From: Solirubrobacteraceae bacterium
Lineage (GTDB): Bacteria > Actinomycetota > Thermoleophilia > Solirubrobacterales > Solirubrobacteraceae
Reading direction: 5' to 3'
Length of the DNA: 10,742 nucleotides
Assembly (NCBI GenBank): GCA_030447005.1
Contig: JAUJME010000039.1
Location: 1-10,742 of the forward strand
The translations under genes and the position numbers were made by a program. A model generated the notes under the pieces. It saw only the letters and a list, made by a program, of their open reading frames with translations, was not told the DNA's origin and searched no databases. Positions 1 to 4,565 of the stretch are shown in pieces. Every line of letters starts with the position of its first letter. Position 1 is the first letter of the stretch.

Positions 1-30
1 GCGCGAGCGCGAGCGGCTGCGCAACGCGCG

Positions 31-55
31 GGGCTGAGGAAGCGCTCGACGTCGG
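31..55. repeat. 25-bp direct repeat, left copy
   Basis: Exact copy of the 25 bases at 2282-2306, in the same orientation. It begins gggctgaggaag and ends cgacgtcgg. The match stops sharply on both sides: base 30 is g against c at 2281, and base 56 is g against c at 2307. The right copy encodes the residues DVERFLSP at the C-terminus of the minus-strand AlkZ-like gene. The left copy has no recognisable AlkZ-like coding sequence on its upstream (right-hand) side. The two copies bound the DUF3494/L,D-transpeptidase block. They may be a junction left by recombination or insertion. An assembly artefact is possible because the left copy lies so close to the window edge. Confidence 0.85.
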
Positions 56-61
56 GGCCCC

Positions 62-89
62 TCAAGGCTTCGCGCCGAAGCGCCGATAG
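62..89 (+). promoter_or_regulatory. sigma-28 (FliA/WhiG)-like promoter of the DUF3494 gene
   Basis: TCAA at 62-65 (within ctcaagg) is followed after 16 bases by GCCGATAG at 82-89. The known sigma-28/WhiG consensus is TAAA, 15-16 bases, GCCGATAA, so the -10 half matches seven of eight positions and the spacing fits. Transcription would start near position 97 and give a leader of roughly 115 bases before the ATG at 214. The spacer contains a perfect small inverted repeat (gcttcg, cgc, cgaagc; 67-81). The promoter type is an inference from sequence likeness. Such promoters usually serve motility or developmental regulons. Confidence 0.5.
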
Positions 90-126
90 GCAGCGGACGG
101 GAGCTTTTGGTCTGACGCCGTCTTGC

Positions 127-147
127 AGCCTCGCCCGACGCGAGGCT
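127..147 (+). other. Hairpin in the DUF3494 leader
   Basis: Perfect 7-bp stem agcctcg (127-133) and cgaggct (141-147) around a 7-base loop, in the presumed 5' leader. No conserved riboswitch core could be recognised; the cyclic-di-GMP class I core was looked for and is absent. It could be an mRNA-stabilising or attenuating structure, or have no role. Confidence 0.35.
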
Positions 148-213
148 CATGCGCAACGCCATCCTGAATCCTCCGAACCCATATGGCGCCCGTCGTCGCA
201 GCAGGGAGGACCC

Positions 214-1515
214 ATGGCAGTACACCCGCACCTCGCCTCCCGCACCCGCGCGGCGAAGGCCATCGCCTCCGGCGTGGCCGGCCTGCTGTTGGCGGGGACG
301 CTCGCCGGCAGCGCCGAGGCCGCCGCCGTGGGGCTCGGCACCAACGAGACCTTCGCCGTCCTGGCCGGGAGCACCGTCACGAACACGGGGCCGAGCGTGA
401 TCTCCGGCGACCTCGGCCTCAGCCCCGGCACCTCGGTGACCGGCTTCCCGCCCGGGAAGGTGATCAACGGCGCCATCCACGCGACCGACGCCGTCGCGCA
501 GCAGGCCCAGACCGACCTGACCACCGCCTACAACGACGCCGCGGGGCGCCCCTCGACGAGCGCGGTGTCCGGCGATCTCGCCGGCCGGACCCTGACGGCC
601 GGGGTCTACAGCTCGGCCTCGTCGCTCGGCCTGACGGGGGATCTCACCCTCGACGGCCAGGGCGATCCGAGCGCCGTCTTCGTGTTCCAGGCCGGCTCGA
701 CGCTCACGACCGGCTCCGCGAGCCGCGTCCTCCTCACGGGCGGCGCCCAGGCGTGCAACGTCTTCTGGCAGGTGGGAAGCTCGGCGACGATCGGCGGCGC
801 GACCTCCTTCGCCGGCACGATCCTGGCCCAGACCTCGATCTCACTGGTCACCGGCGCGACGATCGACGGGAGGGCTCTGGCCCGTGCGGGCGCGGTGACG
901 CTCGACACCAACACGATCACCCGGTCCACCTGCGCGGCGTCCGGCACCCCGACGCCGACGCCGTCGCCGACGCCGTCGCCGTCTCCGACCCCGTCGCCGT
1001 CGCCGTCGCCGTCGCCGACCCCGACCCCGGCCGGCGGTGGCTCAGGGGAGGGCGCGTCTGCGGGGACGCCCGCCGGCACAGCCGCCGGCACGCCCGCCGG
1101 CACGCCGTCGACCACGTTCGTCGGAGCGCCCGTCGGCGGTCCCGTCGTCAGTCCCGTCGCGGTGCGACCCGTCAGCCCTGCCAGCCCGCGCGCCCCGCTC
1201 GCGGGTCCCCGCCGACCCGGCACCGTCGTGGTGCGCGGCCCGCGCAACTGCGTGTCCCGGCGGTTCACCGTCCGCGCCAGCGGCCGCAACATCCGCACGG
1301 TGACCTACTCCGTCCGGGGCAGGCGACTCGGCACGGTCAGGGCCAGGGCCGGGCGCACGGTGTTCGCCATGCGCATCGACCCGCGCCGTCACGGCAAGGG
1401 GGTGGCCCGCGTCACCGCCCGGGTCAGGTTCACCGCCGCCAGCGGGACGAGGGCCAGGACCGTCCGGCTCACGTACCTGCGTTGCGCGCCCGCCCAGCTC
1501 CGCTTCACGGGCTGA
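214..1515 (+). CDS. Secreted DUF3494 ice-binding-like protein
   Basis: 433-residue exported protein. Residues 1-36 form a signal peptide (basic start, hydrophobic GVAGLLLAGTLAG, Ala-rich cleavage region). Residues about 40-240 match the DUF3494 ice-binding-like family, a right-handed beta-solenoid: FAVLAGSTVTNTGPSVISGD near the start, then CNVFWQVGSSATIG, FAGTILA and GRALARAGAVTLD toward the end, with Cys181 and Cys240 as a possible disulfide. Residues about 245-272 are a Pro/Thr/Ser linker. An AGTPAG-rich stretch follows, then an Arg-rich C-terminal beta domain of about 85 residues bounded by Cys346 and Cys424. The family includes antifreeze/ice-recrystallisation proteins and surface adhesins, and sequence alone does not decide between these. 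The ATG at 214 is preceded by ggagg (205-209). An L,D-transpeptidase follows after 8 bases, so the two are probably co-transcribed. Confidence 0.9.
   Translation: MAVHPHLASRTRAAKAIASGVAGLLLAGTLAGSAEAAAVGLGTNETFAVLAGSTVTNTGPSVISGDLGLSPGTSVTGFPPGKVINGAIHATDAVAQQAQTDLTTAYNDAAGRPSTSAVSGDLAGRTLTAGVYSSASSLGLTGDLTLDGQGDPSAVFVFQAGSTLTTGSASRVLLTGGAQACNVFWQVGSSATIGGATSFAGTILAQTSISLVTGATIDGRALARAGAVTLDTNTITRSTCAASGTPTPTPSPTPSPSPTPSPSPSPSPTPTPAGGGSGEGASAGTPAGTAAGTPAGTPSTTFVGAPVGGPVVSPVAVRPVSPASPRAPLAGPRRPGTVVVRGPRNCVSRRFTVRASGRNIRTVTYSVRGRRLGTVRARAGRTVFAMRIDPRRHGKGVARVTARVRFTAASGTRARTVRLTYLRCAPAQLRFTG
948..1029 (+). repeat. Hexanucleotide-type repeat encoding the PT/PS linker
   Basis: About 80 bases of imperfect ccgacg/ccgtcg units encode alternating Thr-Pro and Ser-Pro. 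This is an extended, probably O-glycosylated or wall-spanning linker between the DUF3494 solenoid and the C-terminal domain. Such tracts vary in length by slippage, and a change in units of six keeps the frame. Confidence 0.8.
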
Positions 1516-1523
1516 GGTCGGGC

Positions 1524-2279
1524 GTGCTTCGCACCGGCCTTGCCGCGGCCTGCGCCGCCTGCGCCCTCGGGGTGGCGGCGGCGCAGCCCGCGCGGGCCGG
1601 CGAGCCGCTGCCCGTGCGTCCGCTCGGCGTCAATGCCCCGCTGGGCGACGAGCGGCTCTCCGACGAGCGACTCATCACGCGGCACGCACACGCCGTCTCA
1701 CGCGTCCCCGTGCGCAGGCGGCCGAGCGGGAGCGCCCCACGCGTGGCGGTCCTGCACCTCCAGACCGAGGACGGGCCGCTCGAGGTCTACCCCGTGCTCG
1801 AGAGCCGCATCGACGGGAGCGGGAGGCCCTGGCTGCGCGTCCGCGTCCCCGGGCGGCCGAACGGCCGCACCGGCTGGGTCCTGCGCCGGGCGCTGGGCCC
1901 CCTGTACGCCGTCCGTACGAAGCTGCGGGTCAACCGCCGCATGCGGCGGGCGACCCTCTTCCGTGACGGCCTGCCCGTCTGGTCGTCGCGCATCGGCATC
2001 GGAGCCCCGCGGACGCCGACGCCCGCCGGCCACTTCTGGATCCGCACGCGGATCCGGGCGCTCGAGGGCGGCACGATCTACGGGCCCTTCGCCTTCGGCA
2101 CGGGCGCCTACTCCGTTCTGAGCGACTGGCCGGGCGGCGGGGTGGTGGGAATCCACGGCACCGACCGGCCCGACCTGATCCCGGGCCGCCCCTCGCACGG
2201 CTGTATCCGGGTGCGCAACCGCGACATCCGCCGGCTGGCGCGCCTCATGCCGATCGGGACGCCGGTCGAGATCCTCTGA
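1524..2279 (+). CDS. Secreted L,D-transpeptidase (YkuD family)
   Basis: 251 residues from the GTG at 1524. This start is chosen because gagg (1514-1517) lies six bases upstream and a signal peptide follows directly (Leu/Ala-rich, ending AAAQPARA near residue 25). The long open frame further upstream is only the shifted frame of the DUF3494 gene. Residues about 55-125 resemble a bacterial SH3-like wall-binding domain (WLRVRVPGRPNGRTGWV). Residues about 130-251 are the YkuD catalytic domain, with His211 and the Ser224-His-Gly-Cys227 motif; Cys227 is the predicted nucleophile. The enzyme would make 3-3 peptidoglycan cross-links or attach proteins to peptidoglycan. It follows the surface-protein gene by 8 bases, which fits a role in the wall. 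Its last 35 bases overlap the end of the convergent AlkZ-like gene. Confidence 0.92.
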   Translation: MLRTGLAAACAACALGVAAAQPARAGEPLPVRPLGVNAPLGDERLSDERLITRHAHAVSRVPVRRRPSGSAPRVAVLHLQTEDGPLEVYPVLESRIDGSGRPWLRVRVPGRPNGRTGWVLRRALGPLYAVRTKLRVNRRMRRATLFRDGLPVWSSRIGIGAPRTPTPAGHFWIRTRIRALEGGTIYGPFAFGTGAYSVLSDWPGGGVVGIHGTDRPDLIPGRPSHGCIRVRNRDIRRLARLMPIGTPVEIL

Positions 2280-3303
2280 CCGGGCTGAGGAAGCGCTCGA
2301 CGTCGGCGGCGTCCGCCTCGAGCGCGGCCGCGGCGGCGGGGTCGAGCGGCCCGAACGGCTCGAGCGCGACGCGGCCGTCCTGGAGGCTCCACGTTCCGGC
2401 GGCGCGCCCGCCGAGGAGGGCGAACGCCTTGAAGATCCCGTTGACGGTCACGAGGTCGGAGCGGCCGCCCAGGACGGGCTCGCGCGAGCGCCAGCCCATC
2501 AGCAGGGCGTCCCACATGCCGAGCAGCCGCGGCGGCGCGGCCGGGGGCGGCGCGGCGGTGCGGCCGGCGAGGGCGACGAGCCCGCCTCCGAGCTCGTCGA
2601 GGTGCGAGGCGATGGCGGTGAGGCCGGCCCGCGCCTCGCCGAGGTTGATCCCCGCCCAGCGCGCGAGGTCGCGGTCGCCGGCCGGCCCGTGGCCCGCCAG
2701 GTAGCGGCGGGCGAGCTCGGCGAGGGCGCGGTCGCGGTCCACCGGGGCCCGTGCCGGCTCGCCGAGCCAGTCGCGGACGAGCGCGTAGGCGTGTCGGCCT
2801 TCGACCACCGGCCCGCGGACGGCGATGCCGCGCAGGCAGGCGAGCATGAGGACGTGGACGAGCGCCTGGCCGGCGGTCGGCACGCCGGCGCTCCTCAGCC
2901 TGTCGGCGAGCTGCTCGCGCGTCTGCGGGCCCTCGTCGGCCAGCGCCCGCTCGACGATCCCGACGCCGCGCTCGGCCGCGCCGGGGGAGACCCCCTCCTG
3001 CGCGAGGCGGCGGGCGTTGGGGGCGAGCCGCGGCGGCGTGGTGACCGCGTGCAGCCACGGGAGGTCCTCGCTGCGGACGAGGTGCAGGGTGCCGCGGTTG
3101 AGCCAGGAGATGACCAGCGCGCGCTCGCAGGTCAGCGCCGTGTCGACGTCGGCGGCGGTCAGGCCGTCGGAGCGCGCGCGGATCGCCAGACGGGCGCCCC
3201 GCGCGTCCTGGGCCTGCACGGCGAGCAGCCGCTCGGCGACGGCGACGGGGCTGCGCGCCCGCGGGCCGGCGAGCAGCTGGGCGGCGAGGCGGTGCCCGTG
3301 CAC
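2245..3303 (-). CDS. AlkZ-like winged-helix DNA-binding protein (HTH_42 family)
   Basis: 352 residues. The family consists of winged-helix DNA glycosylases and relatives, of which AlkZ/AlkX (YcaQ) remove bulky alkyl adducts and unhook interstrand crosslinks. Near the N-terminus LLAVQAQD carries Q30-A-Q32, matching the QxQ catalytic motif of the AlkZ branch. ISWLNRGTLHLV contains the conserved Arg-Gly-Thr-x-His element. The C-terminal part (GTWSLQDGRVALEPFGPLDP, then DVERFL) is typical. GTG at 3303 is preferred: homologous sequence begins at once (HGHRLAAQLLAGP), and a TAGGGT hexamer lies eight bases upstream. TTG at 3312 is an alternative. The C-terminal 11 residues after SP appear replaced by sequence from the neighbouring block. 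Activity is inferred from the motif only. Confidence 0.82.
   Translation of the reverse strand: MHGHRLAAQLLAGPRARSPVAVAERLLAVQAQDARGARLAIRARSDGLTAADVDTALTCERALVISWLNRGTLHLVRSEDLPWLHAVTTPPRLAPNARRLAQEGVSPGAAERGVGIVERALADEGPQTREQLADRLRSAGVPTAGQALVHVLMLACLRGIAVRGPVVEGRHAYALVRDWLGEPARAPVDRDRALAELARRYLAGHGPAGDRDLARWAGINLGEARAGLTAIASHLDELGGGLVALAGRTAAPPPAAPPRLLGMWDALLMGWRSREPVLGGRSDLVTVNGIFKAFALLGGRAAGTWSLQDGRVALEPFGPLDPAAAAALEADAADVERFLSPVRGSRPASRSA
2282..2306. repeat. 25-bp direct repeat, right copy
   Basis: Exact match to 31-55. On the minus strand it encodes DVERFLSP, close to where proteins of this winged-helix family normally end. The codons that follow (VRGSRPASRSA) lie in the 3' end of the L,D-transpeptidase gene on the other strand. 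They look like read-through into foreign sequence rather than an ancestral tail. Confidence 0.85.
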
Positions 3304-3311
3304 GAGGGCCA

Positions 3312-3339
3312 ACCCTAGGCGGGTCAGACGGAGTAGAAC
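3312..3339. promoter_or_regulatory. Divergent -10 elements between the AlkZ-like gene and the 53-aa gene
   Basis: The 42-base gap between the two divergent starts holds TAGGGT on the minus strand (3317 to 3312, eight bases before GTG 3303) and TAGAAC on the plus strand (3334-3339, six bases before ATG 3346). Both resemble actinobacterial TAnnnT -10 elements. The distances would put transcription starts at or next to the start codons, meaning leaderless mRNAs. No good -35 is visible for either. Confidence 0.45.
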
Positions 3340-3345
3340 ATCCCC

Positions 3346-3507
3346 ATGCGCACCCTCGACCTCGAGCACGAGACCCTCTCCGCCGCCAACGACGACGACC
3401 TCGCCAAGGAGGTCCGGCGCTACCTCTCGGAGCACGGCGAGGAGATGAGCGACGAGGAGATCGCCGAGCTCGTCGAGGACGAGGCCTACGAGGCGATGGA
3501 CTCCTGA
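3346..3507 (+). CDS. 53-residue acidic protein of unknown function
   Basis: ATG at 3346, TGA at 3505-3507. The protein starts MRTLDLEHETLSAANDDDLA and ends DEAYEAMDS. About two fifths of residues are Asp or Glu and there is no Cys, no signal peptide and no membrane segment. Helical propensity is high, with a likely helix around EVRRYLSEHG and a second around DEEIAELVEDEAYEAM separated by MS. Strong codon-position GC bias and acidic composition support real coding. It is transcribed divergently from the AlkZ-like gene and followed at once by a hairpin, so it is its own unit. I do not recognise a named family. A small regulator, antitoxin-like partner or protein-binding tail are all possible, and nothing in the sequence chooses between them. 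Confidence 0.7.
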   Translation: MRTLDLEHETLSAANDDDLAKEVRRYLSEHGEEMSDEEIAELVEDEAYEAMDS

Positions 3508-3508
3508 G

Positions 3509-3528
3509 GCGCCGCGGGGCGGCGCTTA
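3509..3528 (+). terminator. Hairpin terminator after the 53-aa gene
   Basis: Perfect stem gcgccgc (3509-3515) and gcggcgc (3519-3525) with loop ggg, followed by tta. It starts one base after the TGA of the small gene. The T-run is very short, as is common for terminators in GC-rich actinobacteria. Confidence 0.5.
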
Positions 3529-3551
3529 TCGCTCCTCCAAGCAACGGTGAT

Positions 3552-3580
3552 TCGACCTCCGCGCGCCGGGCGGTGAAGAT
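3552..3580 (+). promoter_or_regulatory. Candidate azlCD promoter
   Basis: TCGACC (3552-3557), 17 bases, GAAGAT (3575-3580), then six bases to the GTG at 3587. The match to TTGACA/TATAAT is partial (four and three positions). The spacing is right, and no Shine-Dalgarno sequence is visible before the GTG, which suggests a leaderless start. Confidence 0.35.
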
Positions 3581-3586
3581 CGGGGC

Positions 3587-4252
3587 GTGACCGAGGCGCC
3601 CGAGGACTCCTACGCGGCCGGGGCGAAGGCCGCGCTGCCGCTGATCGTCCCGACCCTGCTGATCGGGGCGTCGTTCGGCGTCGCGGCGGCGGGGCTGGGA
3701 TGGGGCGTCGTCGCGCCCGTGGTGATGTCGGTCATCGTCTTCTCGGGCTCGGCCCAGTTCGCGATCGCCTCCGTGCTCGGCGCGGGCGGCAGCGTGATCG
3801 CGGCGATCCTCGCCGCCGTCCTCGTCAACGGGCGCTTCCTGGCCATGGGGGTGGCGATCGGGCCGTCCATGCGCGGCAGCCGGATGCGGCGGGCGCTCGA
3901 GGGGCAGGCGATCATCGACACGTCGCTCGTGCTCGCGCGGACGGGCGCGACGCGCTTCGGCCCGCGGCGGCTCGTCGGAGCGACCGCGCCGCAGTTCACC
4001 TGCTGGGTGCTGGGAACGCTCGCCGGTGTCCTGCTCGGCGAGGGGATCGTGGACCCGAAGACGATCGGGCTCGACGCCCTGTTCCCGGCCTTCTTCCTCT
4101 ACCTGCTGGTCACCGAGCTGCGCTCGCCGGCGGGGCGGCCGGCCGCCGCCGCGGCCGCGCTGATCGCGCTCGTCCTGATCCCGATCGCGCCGCCCGGCGT
4201 CCCGGTGATCGCGGCGTGCGCGGCGGTCCTCATCCGGCGGAGGCGGCCGTGA
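3587..4252 (+). CDS. azlC: AzlC family branched-chain amino acid exporter, large subunit
   Basis: 221-residue integral membrane protein with about five or six hydrophobic segments. It carries the AzlC signature: GASFGVAAAGLG around residues 27-38, FSGSAQF at 52-58, VLVNGRFLAMG at 78-88, and a C-terminal pair of hydrophobic segments ending in a basic RRRRP tail. AzlC with the small partner AzlD forms a two-subunit exporter of branched-chain amino acids and analogues (the YgaZ/YgaH type). The GTG at 3587 is the start because an upstream GTG at 3573 runs into a stop after five codons. The stop overlaps the start of azlD as GTGA, so the two are translationally coupled. Confidence 0.93.
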   Translation: MTEAPEDSYAAGAKAALPLIVPTLLIGASFGVAAAGLGWGVVAPVVMSVIVFSGSAQFAIASVLGAGGSVIAAILAAVLVNGRFLAMGVAIGPSMRGSRMRRALEGQAIIDTSLVLARTGATRFGPRRLVGATAPQFTCWVLGTLAGVLLGEGIVDPKTIGLDALFPAFFLYLLVTELRSPAGRPAAAAAALIALVLIPIAPPGVPVIAACAAVLIRRRRP

Positions 4253-4557
4253 CGGCGGTGTGGATCGCCATCGCGGCCGCCGCCGCGGTCAACTTCGCGT
4301 TCAAGGCGGCCGGCCCCGTGGCGCTGGCGGCCCGCGGGCTGCCGCGCCGGCTCGAGGAGCTCATCGAGGTGCTGCCCGCCGCGCTGCTCGCCGCGCTGGT
4401 GATCACCCAGACGTTCGCGCGGGAGACCGAGCTGGTGCTCGACGCGCGGGCGGCCGGGCTCGCCGCGGCGGCGGTCGCGCTGGCCCTCCGGGCGAGCATG
4501 CTCGTGGTCATCGTGGCCGCCGCTGCCGTGACCGCGGGGGTGCGGGCGCTGGTATAA
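4249..4557 (+). CDS. azlD: AzlD family branched-chain amino acid exporter, small subunit
   Basis: 102-residue membrane protein with three or four hydrophobic segments. NFAFKAAGPVALAARGLPRR, LPAALLAALVITQTF and a hydrophobic C-terminus match the actinobacterial AzlD pattern. It is needed with AzlC for amino acid export. The GTG at 4249 overlaps the azlC stop (GTGA), the usual arrangement. Its own stop (TAA 4555-4557) lies inside the candidate -10 hexamer of the next gene. Confidence 0.93.
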   Translation: MTAVWIAIAAAAAVNFAFKAAGPVALAARGLPRRLEELIEVLPAALLAALVITQTFARETELVLDARAAGLAAAAVALALRASMLVVIVAAAAVTAGVRALV

Positions 4558-4558
4558 C
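4528..4558 (+). promoter_or_regulatory. Candidate leaderless promoter of the gamma-glutamyltransferase gene
   Basis: TATAAC at 4553-4558 (five of six positions of TATAAT) is followed by seven bases and the ATG at 4566. GTGACC at 4528-4533 could be the -35, but the 19-base spacer is long. No Shine-Dalgarno sequence precedes the ATG. The -10 overlaps the azlD stop codon, so the ggt gene can be transcribed separately from azlCD. Confidence 0.55.
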
Positions 4559-4565
4559 CGCCTGC

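Noticed and set aside
1..30. A gene fragment at the left edge, read on minus after the left repeat.
   Set aside because: The frame continuing from DVERFLSP gives only Arg/Ala-rich sequence to the edge, and 30 bases are too few to judge.
56..213. Cyclic-di-GMP (GEMM-I) or other riboswitch in the DUF3494 leader.
   Set aside because: The conserved cores of that class are absent. Only simple hairpins and the sigma-28-like promoter are visible.
183..1523. Upstream extension of the L,D-transpeptidase frame back to 183, which would make a 698-residue fusion.
   Set aside because: The added part is the shifted frame of the DUF3494 gene. A signal peptide and an SD site mark the real start at GTG 1524.
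4260..4565. Upstream extension of the gamma-glutamyltransferase frame to 4260.
   Set aside because: It overlaps azlD in another frame, and the signal peptide begins at ATG 4566 just after a -10 hexamer.
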